Positions 16,647 to 26,304 of a DNA stretch of 64,000 nt are shown in pieces. Position 1 is the first letter of the stretch. The number at the start of each line of letters is the position of its first letter. Made by a program: the position numbers and the translations under genes. Origin of the DNA: Anderseniella sp. (GTDB taxonomy: Bacteria > Pseudomonadota > Alphaproteobacteria > Rhizobiales > Aestuariivirgaceae); the NCBI GenBank assembly GCA_028289645.1, contig JANQOK010000017.1:310001-374000 (forward strand). The letters run 5' to 3'. The notes beneath the pieces were generated by a model, which did not search any database, was not told the DNA's origin, and was given only the letters and a program-made list of their open reading frames with translations.

Positions 16647-17666
16647 ATGGGCATTTCTATCGGAGGGCATGAGACCCGCAATCGCGTCTTCCTGGCCCCC
16701 ATGTCTGGTGTGACAGATGAACCGTTCAGGGTTGTTGCCCATGAACACGGTGCCGGGCTTGTGGTGTCGGAAATGGTCGCAAGCAATGCGCTGGTTCAGG
16801 CCCGGCCTGACATGGTGCGCCGTGCGACCGGTGCAGGCCGGGTGTTTCCTTTCGTCCTGCAACTCGCCGGCCGCGAGCCTGAGTGGATGGCGCGGGGCGC
16901 GGAACTGGCCCAGAAAATAGGTGCGGACATCATTGATATCAATATGGGGTGCCCGGCGCGCGAGGTGGCCGGCAAGCTGTCCGGCTCTGCGCTCATGCGT
17001 GATCTTGATCATGCCTGCAGCCTGATTGATGCGACAGTCAGGGCCAGCAGCGTGCCGGTCACGCTCAAGATGCGACTGGGCTGGGATTTCGATTGTCTGA
17101 ATGCGCCGGAACTTGCCGCGCGTGCCGAACAACTCGGCGTCCAGATGATTACGGTGCATGGCCGAACCCGAAACCAGTTTTACAAGGGAAAAGCTGACTG
17201 GGCGGCTATCCGGGCCGTCTGCGAGGCAATTACCATACCTTTGATTGCGAATGGCGATGGTGCCAGCATCGATGACGTTCATGCCATGCTGGATGCGTCG
17301 GGAGCTGACGGCGTGATGATCGGCAGGGGGGCCTACGGAAGGCCGTGGTGGCCGGGGGTGCTTGCCAATCAGCTGGACCCAGGATGTGGTATTGATGAAC
17401 CCTCTATTGAGCGTCAAGGCGCAATCGTCTTTAACCACTATGAGCGCATGATCGACCACTACGGCGAGCGCAACGGCGTGCGGATTGCCCGCAAGCACAT
17501 AGGCTGGGCGCTTGAACGCTGGCAGGACAAGGGCCTGTACGATCAGGCGGAGACGAAGCGATGGCGCGCCAGATTGCTGAAATTGGAGACTGCCGATGAG
17601 GTCAAGTCAGGGCTGAGCGAGTTGCGCAGCCAGCTTAGCCGCGCAGCGGAAAGTCTGGCGGCATGA
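16647..17666 (+). CDS. dusB: tRNA-dihydrouridine synthase DusB
   Basis: FMN-dependent enzyme of 339 residues that reduces uridine in the tRNA D-loop. Features: FLAPMSGVTDEPFR at the N-terminus, catalytic Cys in INMGCPAREVAGKLSGSALM, and ITVHGRTRNQFYKGKADW. Formerly called NifR3 because it precedes ntrB in many alphaproteobacteria, exactly as here. The last four bases overlap the ntrB start (ATGA), so translation is coupled. Confidence 0.93.
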   Translation: MGISIGGHETRNRVFLAPMSGVTDEPFRVVAHEHGAGLVVSEMVASNALVQARPDMVRRATGAGRVFPFVLQLAGREPEWMARGAELAQKIGADIIDINMGCPAREVAGKLSGSALMRDLDHACSLIDATVRASSVPVTLKMRLGWDFDCLNAPELAARAEQLGVQMITVHGRTRNQFYKGKADWAAIRAVCEAITIPLIANGDGASIDDVHAMLDASGADGVMIGRGAYGRPWWPGVLANQLDPGCGIDEPSIERQGAIVFNHYERMIDHYGERNGVRIARKHIGWALERWQDKGLYDQAETKRWRARLLKLETADEVKSGLSELRSQLSRAAESLAA

Positions 17667-18763
17667 ACGCACGTGTACAGAACGTGTTTTCCGCCGACGT
17701 CATGCTGCAATCACTGCCCAGTCCCGTTGTGGTGATCTCGGCTGACGACAGGATTGTTGCGGCCAATGCAGCAGCGGAGGAGTTCTTCTGCGTCAGCCAG
17801 TCAATGCTCAAACGCATGGGGCTTGACGACATTGTGCCGTTTGCAAGCCCGCTTTACACGGCCACTTCAAGGCTGCGTGCGACCGGCACCACACTGTCTG
17901 AGTATGGTGTGAAACTTGGAACGCCGCGCACAGGTGGCGGGCGCACGGTCGATATTCAGGCCGGAGTGATACCTGAGGACCCGGGCAGCATCATTCTGGT
18001 TATTCTGCAGCGCTCGGTTGCGCTGGCGTTTGACCGCCAGCTCAATAACCTGCAGGCCGCCAGGTCGGTTTCCGGGATGGCGTCCATGCTGGCACATGAG
18101 ATCAAGAATCCGTTGTCAGGTATCCGAGGTGCCGCGCAGTTGCTGGAAACGAATGCGCCGTCCGAGGACCGCGAACTGACCCAGCTCATCTGCAGTGAGA
18201 CTGACCGCATTCGCGAGTTGGTCGACCAGATGGAAGTGTTCTCCGACGAGCGGTCGCCGGCAATGGAGCCTCTGAATGTGCACACGGTGCTGGAGCATGT
18301 CCGCAAGTTGGCCGCCAGCGGATTTGCGTCGCACATCGAGTTCGTTGAGGACTATGATCCTTCGCTGCCGCTCATCAGCGGCAATCGGGATCAATTGATC
18401 CAGGTGTTTCTCAACCTTGTCAAAAACGCATGCGAAGCTATCGACAGGGGCCAGACTTCGGGAAAGATAACCCTGTCGACGTCCTACAAGCCGGGTATAC
18501 GCATGCAGATTTCCGGCAGTGACGGCTCCGTTTCTCTACCGCTTGAAATCGCAGTTCACGACAATGGCTCCGGCATTTCGGAAGATGTTGCACAGCATCT
18601 TTTCGACCCGTTCGTGACATCCAAGGACAGTGGGCGGGGCCTGGGCCTGGCGCTGGTCGCCAAATTGGTGCGTGATCATGGCGGTATTGTCGATGCTTCT
18701 ACGCATGATGACGGAACCGTCTTCAGGGTTCTGCTGCCGGTGTCAGGGAAAAACAAGCAATGA
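17663..18763 (+). CDS. ntrB: Nitrogen regulation sensor kinase NtrB
   Basis: Cytosolic histidine kinase/phosphatase of 366 residues that controls NtrC in response to PII. It has an N-terminal PAS domain (PVVVISADDRIVAANAAAEE), a DHp helix with His145 in HEIKNPLSGIRGAAQLLE, and an ATPase domain with NLVKNACEAI and the G-box DSGRGLGLALV. No membrane segment. It overlaps dusB by four bases and lies 25 bases before ntrC. Confidence 0.94.
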   Translation: MNARVQNVFSADVMLQSLPSPVVVISADDRIVAANAAAEEFFCVSQSMLKRMGLDDIVPFASPLYTATSRLRATGTTLSEYGVKLGTPRTGGGRTVDIQAGVIPEDPGSIILVILQRSVALAFDRQLNNLQAARSVSGMASMLAHEIKNPLSGIRGAAQLLETNAPSEDRELTQLICSETDRIRELVDQMEVFSDERSPAMEPLNVHTVLEHVRKLAASGFASHIEFVEDYDPSLPLISGNRDQLIQVFLNLVKNACEAIDRGQTSGKITLSTSYKPGIRMQISGSDGSVSLPLEIAVHDNGSGISEDVAQHLFDPFVTSKDSGRGLGLALVAKLVRDHGGIVDASTHDDGTVFRVLLPVSGKNKQ

Positions 18764-18788
18764 ATGTTGAAGTGAAAGGGGCCGTTGA

Positions 18789-20246
18789 ATGACGCCTGGA
18801 ACCGTACTTGTAGCCGACGATGATGCTGCCATCCGGACCGTTGTGACCCAGGCGCTTACGCGCGCGGGATATGATGTGCGTGCGGCCAGCAATGCCGCAT
18901 CATTGTGGCGCTGGGTCAGCGAAGGCCAGGGTGACGTGGTCCTGACAGATGTGGTGCTCCCGGACGAAAGCGGGTTTGACGTTTTGCCCCGCATAAAGGC
19001 GAAGCGTCCGCGACTGCCGGTTATCGTGATGAGTGCACGCAACACAATCATGACCGCGATCACAGCAAGTGAGCGGGGCGCCTATGACTATCTGCCCAAA
19101 CCGTTCGACCTGAGTGCGCTGGTTACGACGGTCGGGCAGGCTCTGGAGGACGCCAGAAAGACCGATCAGCCGGTACGCAAGCAGGCGGTTGAGGACAGCG
19201 ACGCGCTGCCGATCGTCGGTCGCTCGCCGGCAATGCAGGACATTTACCGGGTTGTGGCACGCATGACGCAGACTGACCTGACCGTGATGATCCAGGGGGA
19301 AAGCGGCACTGGCAAGGAGCTGGTCGCGCGTGCACTGCACGACTTCTCCAGGCGCAAGGCGGCGCCGTTTGTGGCCATGAACATGGCGGCAATTCCCAGG
19401 GAACTGATCGAGTCTGAACTGTTCGGTCATGAAAAGGGTGCTTTTACGGGTGCGGTGTCCCGATATCTCGGCCGCTTCGAACAGGCCCATGGCGGCACGT
19501 TGTTCCTCGATGAAATCGGCGACATGCCGATGGAGGCCCAGACCCGTCTGCTGCGTGTTCTTCAGGAAGGCGAATACACCTCGGTCGGCGGTGTGAGGCC
19601 GATCAAGACCGATGTGCGGATCGTGGCTGCAACGCACCGGGACCTGAACCAGCTGATTGCCCAGGGCATGTTTCGCGAAGACTTGTATTTCCGCCTAAAC
19701 GTCGTGCCGCTGAGACTGCCGCCGTTGCGCGAGCGGGCTGACGACATTCCTGACCTGGTCAATCATTTCCTGCGCCGGAACGAAATGCAGGGCCTGCCGT
19801 TCAAGACGTTTTCAGCCGGCGCCATAGATGCGCTGCGACGTGCCAGGTGGCCTGGAAACATCCGGGAACTGGAGAATTTTGTCAGCCGGTTGTGTGCCGT
19901 GCATGCCGGCGACGAGATTTCGGCGGCCACTGTCGAGCAGGAATTCGCGATACAGAACTCACCCGGCAGCGACAAGGACCCCGGATCATACAATTCACTT
20001 TCGGAGTTCGTGGAGAACCACATGGTTCAGTATTTTGCCAGCTTCCAGCCAAATCTTCCGCCTGACGGGCTGTATCACCGGGTTATCCAGCAGGTGGAGG
20101 TGCCTCTCATCAATGCCACGCTGGCGTCCACCGGTGGCAACCAGATAAAGGCTGCAAACCTGCTTGGTATCAATCGGAACACTCTGCGAACCCGGATTAA
20201 GGAACTTGGCCTCAGTGTGGTCAAAACACCCGGCGCGCGGCAGTAA
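18789..20246 (+). CDS. ntrC: Nitrogen regulator NtrC, sigma54 activator
   Basis: Response regulator of 485 residues. The receiver domain has phosphoacceptor Asp54 ([12 protein letters not shown]). The AAA+ domain has Walker A GESGTGKE, the intact sigma54-contact loop GAFTGA, and Walker [14 protein letters not shown]. The C-terminal Fis-type HTH is [20 protein letters not shown]. It activates nitrogen-assimilation promoters with sigma54. Co-transcribed with dusB and ntrB. Confidence 0.95.
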   Translation: MTPGTVLVADDDAAIRTVVTQALTRAGYDVRAASNAASLWRWVSEGQGDVVLTDVVLPDESGFDVLPRIKAKRPRLPVIVMSARNTIMTAITASERGAYDYLPKPFDLSALVTTVGQALEDARKTDQPVRKQAVEDSDALPIVGRSPAMQDIYRVVARMTQTDLTVMIQGESGTGKELVARALHDFSRRKAAPFVAMNMAAIPRELIESELFGHEKGAFTGAVSRYLGRFEQAHGGTLFLDEIGDMPMEAQTRLLRVLQEGEYTSVGGVRPIKTDVRIVAATHRDLNQLIAQGMFREDLYFRLNVVPLRLPPLRERADDIPDLVNHFLRRNEMQGLPFKTFSAGAIDALRRARWPGNIRELENFVSRLCAVHAGDEISAATVEQEFAIQNSPGSDKDPGSYNSLSEFVENHMVQYFASFQPNLPPDGLYHRVIQQVEVPLINATLASTGGNQIKAANLLGINRNTLRTRIKELGLSVVKTPGARQ

Positions 20247-20423
20247 CACAGGTTGGTTGGAATTCGATCCGAATCAAGAATCCTTTATAAGCTTATGTTT
20301 TATTGATCTAATTTTCGATACTTGATACCGGTGACGATAGGCTGAGGCCGGCTCACATCAAATTGTACCGGTTTTCCCGGAAATCAACCCTGTGTAGACA
20401 AGGTGTCACATATTTGCCACATT

Positions 20424-20445
20424 GGTGTTGCGTTTTTGCAACACC
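20424..20445 (+). promoter_or_regulatory. Hairpin in the ntrC-ntrY intergenic region
   Basis: GGTGTTGC and GCAACACC form a perfect 8-bp stem around GTTTTT, 45 bases upstream of ntrY. The 240-base gap suggests ntrY has its own promoter. There is no U-tract after the stem, so an attenuator or protein site is as likely as a terminator. Confidence 0.35.
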
Positions 20446-20489
20446 GCACGGGGGTGCAGTTATTACCTTGATTTCGGGTCCAGCGCTCC

Positions 20490-22802
20490 ATGACTGTGAT
20501 GTCGGACATATCCAGCCCGCAGACACCTGACAGCTTTCAGCATCAGGCCGCCGAGGCGTTTCTTAGCAACAAGTGGGTGAACTGGGCGGGCATTTGTCTG
20601 GCCAGCCTGACGGTATTGTGCGGATTGGGAACCTATCTTTATCTTACCGGCCTTACCCATCTGGAGCCGCAGCCTGACAATGCGCAGCTGTTGCTGGTGG
20701 TCAACGGTGTCTTGTTGACACTGATGGGCGGGCTGATTGCGTGGCAACTGACAAAACTGACCATGGCGAGGCTTCGGCGGGTACCGGGGTCAGGACTTCA
20801 CATCCGCATTGTCGCTCTGTTGTCGCTGTTTGCGGTGTTGCCGGCAATTTTGGTCGCGGCGTTTGCAACCGTGACCTTGAACAGAGGGCTGGATATATGG
20901 CTGTCCGGGCAGACCCAGTCCATCGTTGATTCCGCAGAAGCCGTCGCACAGGCATATATCCGCGAAAATCTTGAAGTTGCCCGAAGCGATGCCGCCTTCA
21001 TCGCCAATGACATCAATCAGCGCGCAGATGAGTTCGCACTTAACCGGGACAAGTTGATCCGCCGGGTAGCGACTTTCGGGTCGGTTCGCGGTCTCTCGGG
21101 ATTGTTTGTGATGAACCCGACCACGAAGGAGCTGGCGGTGTCCGCTACAGCCAACAAGCTGGTCAAGTTCCGTCCGCCACCGCCGGAAGACCTGGCACAG
21201 GCAACCACCGGTGAGATGGTCGTGCGGCAGCCGGACGAGGGCAGCAATGTCATCCGTGCGCTCATCCGGCTGGAGAAGATAGACGGCTATTACCTGTACC
21301 TGTATCGCCTGGTGAATCCGGAAGTGATCAAACAACTTGGCAAGGCGAAGTCGCAACGCACCGAGTTTGACAATCTGATCGCACAACGCCGGTCGCTGCA
21401 GCTGAACTTCGCAGCGCTATACGCCGGCATCGCATTTATCTTCCTGTTGTCAGCCATTTGGCTGGGCCTGCTGTTTTCCAACAGGCTGGTTCAGCCCATT
21501 GTGTCTCTGGTGTCGGCGGCCAGGCAGGTCAGCGCCGGTGAACTTGACACCAAGGTATCGGTAGAAAACGCCACCGGCGACATGGCGACACTGGGCGCGA
21601 CCTTCAACCAGATGACGGACCGGCTGCAATCGCAGCGCCAGGAATTGACCACGGCCAATGCGGAACTGGATGAGCGCCGCCGGTTCACAGAAGCCGTTCT
21701 GGGTGGCGTCAGCGCGGGCGTTCTGGGCCTGAATGAACAGGGCATCGTGACATTGTGCAACAAGTCGGCGCTGGAGCTGCTCAACCTGCAGATGAGCGAC
21801 GTGACCCACAAGCCGGTCCTCGACGTACTGCCGGAGATCAGATCGATCTTCTCCAAAGCAAAAGGGCGGTTCGACGGTTATGCGGACGGTACCATCACCC
21901 GCCGTGTAGGCGACCAGGAGCGGACGTTCATGACCGGTGTGACCACCGAACGCGGCGATGAAGGCACCGACGGATATGTTGTGACTTTCGACGATACAAC
22001 TGAGCTGGTTTCGGCGCAGAGAAACTCTGCCTGGGCCGATATTGCACGGCGTATCGCTCATGAAATCAAGAACCCGTTGACCCCGATACAGTTATCGGCA
22101 GAGCGGTTGCGGAGAAAATACGGCGATCAGATCAGCGGTGACCGAAAGGTATTTGACCAGTGTACCGACACCATCGTGCGTCAGGTCGGCGACATTGGCC
22201 GCATGGTGGATGAATTTTCCTCTTTCGCCCGGATGCCAAGCGCGCAGTTGGAACCAAACAACCTGACCGCTCTGGTGCAGGAGGCACTGGTTCTGCAGAA
22301 GGCCAGTGATGAAACGATACGGTTTGACACCAGTTTCCCGGAAGACCCGGTGGTATTGCCGCTGGACCGGCGGCTGATCAATCAGGCCATGACCAACCTG
22401 GTCAAGAATGCCAGGGAGGCCATTGAAACCCGCCTGCTGTCTGATCCGGCCACGCCGGCGGAAATCCGGGTTTCCATAAAACAGGCCACAAACAGCGTTA
22501 TCGTTTCAGTCGCCGACAATGGTATCGGGCTGCCCGATGAAAACCGCTCGCGGCTGACCGAGCCTTACATGACCACCCGTGAAAAGGGCACGGGCCTTGG
22601 ACTGGCAATTGTGACAAGGATCATGGAGGAACATGGCGGCAGGCTGACCCTGAGCGACGCACCTGCGGATTTTCATGATGGACGCGGTGCCTGCGTGAGC
22701 CTTGAGTTTAAGAGAATGCCGGATGAGGACGGGGCCAAGAGCGAGCCGGCAAACGATAGTTCGGATGGGAAAACCAGCGATCACCTTGCGGAAAGGGCCT
22801 GA
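20490..22802 (+). CDS. ntrY: Membrane sensor kinase NtrY
   Basis: Histidine kinase of about 770 residues. The N-terminal region has three to four transmembrane segments (NWAGICLASLTVLCGLGTYL, LLLVVNGVLLTLMGGLIAW, IVALLSLFAVLPAILVAAFA) and a periplasmic domain, then another membrane segment near residue 315. HAMP (NRLVQPIVSLVSAARQ), PAS, DHp with His524 (HEIKNPLTPIQLSAERLRR) and ATPase (NLVKNAREAIE, GTGLGLAIV) follow. Partner of NtrX, whose gene starts two bases after its stop. An ATG at 20499 is an equally possible start. Confidence 0.94.
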   Translation: MTVMSDISSPQTPDSFQHQAAEAFLSNKWVNWAGICLASLTVLCGLGTYLYLTGLTHLEPQPDNAQLLLVVNGVLLTLMGGLIAWQLTKLTMARLRRVPGSGLHIRIVALLSLFAVLPAILVAAFATVTLNRGLDIWLSGQTQSIVDSAEAVAQAYIRENLEVARSDAAFIANDINQRADEFALNRDKLIRRVATFGSVRGLSGLFVMNPTTKELAVSATANKLVKFRPPPPEDLAQATTGEMVVRQPDEGSNVIRALIRLEKIDGYYLYLYRLVNPEVIKQLGKAKSQRTEFDNLIAQRRSLQLNFAALYAGIAFIFLLSAIWLGLLFSNRLVQPIVSLVSAARQVSAGELDTKVSVENATGDMATLGATFNQMTDRLQSQRQELTTANAELDERRRFTEAVLGGVSAGVLGLNEQGIVTLCNKSALELLNLQMSDVTHKPVLDVLPEIRSIFSKAKGRFDGYADGTITRRVGDQERTFMTGVTTERGDEGTDGYVVTFDDTTELVSAQRNSAWADIARRIAHEIKNPLTPIQLSAERLRRKYGDQISGDRKVFDQCTDTIVRQVGDIGRMVDEFSSFARMPSAQLEPNNLTALVQEALVLQKASDETIRFDTSFPEDPVVLPLDRRLINQAMTNLVKNAREAIETRLLSDPATPAEIRVSIKQATNSVIVSVADNGIGLPDENRSRLTEPYMTTREKGTGLGLAIVTRIMEEHGGRLTLSDAPADFHDGRGACVSLEFKRMPDEDGAKSEPANDSSDGKTSDHLAERA

Positions 22803-22804
22803 AA

Positions 22805-24220
22805 ATGGCGGTTGATCTACTGATAATCGATGACGAAGAAGACATACGTGAATTGATTGGCGGTATCCTTGAAGATGAAGGCTATGAAGCACGCCTGGCC
22901 GGCAATAGCGATGCTGCCCTTGCCGCCATTGCGGAACGGCGTCCGGCAATGGTCATACTGGATATCTGGCTGCAGGGATCTCGCCTGGACGGGCTCGACC
23001 TGCTGATCGAGATCAAGAAGGTCCACACCGACCTGCCCGTGGTGATCATATCCGGCCATGGCAACATTGAGACCGCTGTTTCCGCCATCAAGCGGGGTGC
23101 CTATGAATATATCGAGAAACCGTTCAAGGCCGACCGCCTGATACACGTGGTCGGCAGGGCCCTGGAAAACTCCCGCCTGAAACGTGAGAACGAGCAATTG
23201 CGCAACCAGAGCGGGGAGAGTTCCGACATTATCGGCTCGTCCAATGTCATCCGTGACCTGACGCTTGAACTGAAACGCGCTGCGCCCAGCAATGGCCGTA
23301 TCATGCTGTTTGGGCCGATGGGGTCCGGTAAAGAACTTGCAGCCCGCAGTATTCACAGCTGGTCAACCCGGGCCGAGGCGCCGTTTGTGGTCTTGCCTGC
23401 AGCCACAATGCTTCCCGAACGCATGGAAGAGGAGTTGTTTGGCGTTGAGGACGAGGATGGAAATCCGACACGGGTAGGCAGGCTCGAAGCGGCGCATGGT
23501 GGCACATTGTACCTGGATGAGGTCGCCGATATGCCAATCGAGACCCAAGGCAAGGTCCTGCGGGTTCTGGTCGACCAGACCTTCAACCGGGTAGGGGGCG
23601 CAAAACAGGTTAAGGTCGATGTCCGAATTGTAAGCTCGAGTTCCAAGGACCTGAACGCGCTGGTTCAGGCCGAAGCGTTTCGCGAGGACCTGCTGCACAG
23701 GCTCGCAGTTGTTCCGATCCATCTGCCGTTCCTGCATGAGCACCGTGAAGACATCCCGGAACTGGTGCAGCATTTTTGCTCGCTGTACTCAACCCAGTCA
23801 GGCAAGCCGCTAAGGACGTTCGCAGACGATGCGCTGGCGGTTATCCAGACCATGGACTGGAACGGCAATGTCCGGCAGTTGAAAAACTCTGTCGAGCGGC
23901 TGCTGATCATGTCCGGTGGCGAAGCAGAACAGCCGATTTCGGCCGACCTTTTGCCGTCCGACCTGACCGGAGCGGCAGGTGGCAATGGCAGTGCGAACGG
24001 GATTGAAAACCTCATGTCTCTACCTCTGAAAGAGGCACGTGACATGTTTGAAACCGAATACATCAGGGCGCAGCTCAGCCGCTTTGGAGGCAACATCTCG
24101 AAAACTGCAACGTTTGTCGGCATGGAGCGCTCAGCACTTCACCGGAAAATGCGGGCGCTCGACATTACCGTGACCGAGCGTGAAGACACCGATGCAGCGC
24201 AGTCTGCGGTCGGCGCCTGA
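22805..24220 (+). CDS. ntrX: Response regulator NtrX lacking the GAFTGA loop
   Basis: Regulator of 471 residues paired with NtrY. The receiver has Asp53 (MVILDIWLQGSRLDG). The AAA+-like domain retains Walker A (GPMGSGKE) and GGTLYLDEVADMP, but the sigma54-contact GAFTGA loop is replaced by a shorter VEDEDGNPTRVGR segment, as in other alphaproteobacterial NtrX. A Fis-type HTH lies at the C-terminus (NISKTATFVGMERSALHRKM). It probably works with sigma70-type promoters and controls envelope, nitrogen or redox genes (inference from the family). Confidence 0.94.
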   Translation: MAVDLLIIDDEEDIRELIGGILEDEGYEARLAGNSDAALAAIAERRPAMVILDIWLQGSRLDGLDLLIEIKKVHTDLPVVIISGHGNIETAVSAIKRGAYEYIEKPFKADRLIHVVGRALENSRLKRENEQLRNQSGESSDIIGSSNVIRDLTLELKRAAPSNGRIMLFGPMGSGKELAARSIHSWSTRAEAPFVVLPAATMLPERMEEELFGVEDEDGNPTRVGRLEAAHGGTLYLDEVADMPIETQGKVLRVLVDQTFNRVGGAKQVKVDVRIVSSSSKDLNALVQAEAFREDLLHRLAVVPIHLPFLHEHREDIPELVQHFCSLYSTQSGKPLRTFADDALAVIQTMDWNGNVRQLKNSVERLLIMSGGEAEQPISADLLPSDLTGAAGGNGSANGIENLMSLPLKEARDMFETEYIRAQLSRFGGNISKTATFVGMERSALHRKMRALDITVTEREDTDAAQSAVGA

Positions 24221-24349
24221 AGATTGCGGGGCAAGCCACCGGCTTCACTAACCGTCTTTCAATAGCCGCCTTGTCTTTGCAGGCCTGTTGGCCCAATGTC
24301 CGGTGAATTCGGTTTGTTTTTCCTGCCTAAGAGCGATTCGGGAATCTGA

Positions 24350-25726
24350 ATGAAGATCATCATTTGTGGTGCTGGACAGGTCGGCAGAGGCATCGCCGAA
24401 CGTCTGGCCATCGAAAACCATGACGTGACGGTTATCGATATTTCAGCGCAGCTTGTGGAGGCAATTTCCGGCAGCACGGACGTGCGGGGCATTGTCGGGC
24501 ATGGCGCACATCCCGATGTGCTCAACGAGGCCGGAGCAGATGAGGCCGACATGATCATTGCGGTGACCTTCGTGGATGAGGTCAACATGATGGCCTGTGA
24601 GGTTGCCAAGGCACTTTTCAACATTCCCACCCGAGTCGCGCGCGTCAGGGACCAGTCCTACCTGCTGCCGCAATATTCCAGCCTGTTTACCCGCGACAAC
24701 ACCGCAATCGACGTAGTGATTTCGCCGGAGGTTGCGGTTGGAGAGATGGTGTTGCGCAGACTGGCGCTGCCGGGCGCGTTTGAGGCCATCTATTTCGCTG
24801 ATGAAAAGGTACTGACACTCGGCATAAAACTTGAAGACGACTGTCCGGTGGTCAATACCTCGCTGTCCCAGTTGACCGGCCTGTTTCCCGACCTGAAGGC
24901 GGTTGTCTGCGGCATCGTGCGCGATCAGACTCTTTTTGTACCGAAATCGGATGATCAGATGTTGCCGGGTGACCGGGTCTATGTGGTCACCGACCAGACC
25001 CAGGCTGCCCGGACGCTGGCCCTGTTCGGCCATGAGGAACGTCCGGCAAACCGGGTGCTGATCGGCGGTGGCGGCACTATTGGGATGTATGTCGCGCGCA
25101 AACTTGAAGAACGCGACTCCACCATCAAGGTGACGATCATCGAAGCAGACATCAAACGGGCCGAGAACGTCGCCAATCGGTTGACCAATGTGGTGGTCTT
25201 GAGCGGAAGCGCTCTCGATGCCAGCCTGCTTCAGGAGGCTGAGATCGGGCGCACCGAAACCTATATTGCCCTGACAAACGACGACAAGGTGAACGTGCTG
25301 TCGGCGATGCTTGCCAAGCAGCACGGCGCCGGTTCGACCGCCTGCCTGGTGTCGAACCTGGATGCCCGCCCGCTGATTTCGCCTCTCGGGATTGATGCTT
25401 ACATCGATCCGAGGTCGGTGACGGTTTCCAGCATACTTCAGCATGTCAGGCGCGGACGTATCCGGGGTGTGCACGGTGTTGAAGGTGGCGACGGCGAAGT
25501 CGTCGAGGCCGAAGCGCTGGAAACCTCGCCGATGATCGGCAAGCCATTGCGCGAGGCAGATCTGCCTGAAGGCATCCGGATTGGCGCAGTGGTTCGCGAT
25601 GACCAGGTGATCATACCGACCGGCGACACTGAAATCAGACCGAAGGACAGGGTGGTCATGTTTGCACTGCGCGACAAGATTGAGGAAATTCAGCACCTGT
25701 TCCGTGTCAGCATCGAGTACTTCTAG
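24350..25726 (+). CDS. trkA: Trk potassium uptake regulator TrkA
   Basis: NAD-binding peripheral membrane subunit of the Trk K+ uptake system, 458 residues. Two RCK units: MKIIICGAGQVGRGIAERLA starts the first Rossmann fold and RVLIGGGGTIGMYVARKLEE the second, each followed by a TrkA-C domain. Location between ntrX and hfq is standard for this group. Confidence 0.95.
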   Translation: MKIIICGAGQVGRGIAERLAIENHDVTVIDISAQLVEAISGSTDVRGIVGHGAHPDVLNEAGADEADMIIAVTFVDEVNMMACEVAKALFNIPTRVARVRDQSYLLPQYSSLFTRDNTAIDVVISPEVAVGEMVLRRLALPGAFEAIYFADEKVLTLGIKLEDDCPVVNTSLSQLTGLFPDLKAVVCGIVRDQTLFVPKSDDQMLPGDRVYVVTDQTQAARTLALFGHEERPANRVLIGGGGTIGMYVARKLEERDSTIKVTIIEADIKRAENVANRLTNVVVLSGSALDASLLQEAEIGRTETYIALTNDDKVNVLSAMLAKQHGAGSTACLVSNLDARPLISPLGIDAYIDPRSVTVSSILQHVRRGRIRGVHGVEGGDGEVVEAEALETSPMIGKPLREADLPEGIRIGAVVRDDQVIIPTGDTEIRPKDRVVMFALRDKIEEIQHLFRVSIEYF

Positions 25727-25974
25727 ACTCTGGTGCGACGCCTTTGTGCGATCATACTGCCAGCAAAACCGGACATATTATCAACAGGTTGTAGTAGTTT
25801 GGTCGAAGGCGCCGACCGGCGAGCACTCCGGCCGGCAACCTGTGGGCAGTTGACGCTGGTGCGCGCCGGGTGCAGTCTTTATAGTGGAAAAGTCGGCTGG
25901 CAAGTTCCGCGGCTGGTCATTCGAAATCCGTCGGGAACGCTGAAGCGCACAAAGAATAAAAAAGAGAGACCAAA

Positions 25975-26217
25975 ATGGCGCAAGAAAAACAACAGAATCT
26001 CCAGGATACATTTCTGAACACGGTGCGGCGCAATAAAGTGTCCGTCACGGTGTTTCTCGTAAACGGGGTCAAGCTGCAAGGCGTCATTACATGGTTCGAT
26101 AACTTCTGCGTGCTGTTGCGGCGTGACGGGATGTCCCAGCTGGTGTATAAACACGCCATCTCGACCATTATGCCGGGTCAGCAGATTTCGCTTTATGATG
26201 ACGATAACAGCGACTAG
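25975..26217 (+). CDS. hfq: RNA chaperone Hfq
   Basis: An 80-residue Sm-like protein that forms hexamers and pairs small RNAs with mRNAs. Sm1 motif: [22 protein letters not shown]. Sm2 motif: [13 protein letters not shown] short acidic tail (DDDNSD) follows. The ATG at 25975 has an AGAGACC purine stretch upstream. It precedes hflX, as in many proteobacteria. Confidence 0.97.
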   Translation: MAQEKQQNLQDTFLNTVRRNKVSVTVFLVNGVKLQGVITWFDNFCVLLRRDGMSQLVYKHAISTIMPGQQISLYDDDNSD

Positions 26218-26304
26218 CCAACCGGCGGAACGTACATCATTGCGCAGGACGAAACCGGCAGAATTGCTGATGGTTTTGTTCAGAGCAAACAGTAAATCTG
26301 ACAC

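Noticed and set aside
24443-25696. 417-codon open frame on the minus strand
   Set aside because: It lies wholly antisense to trkA, whose domains and neighbours are unmistakable; the antisense product has no family resemblance.
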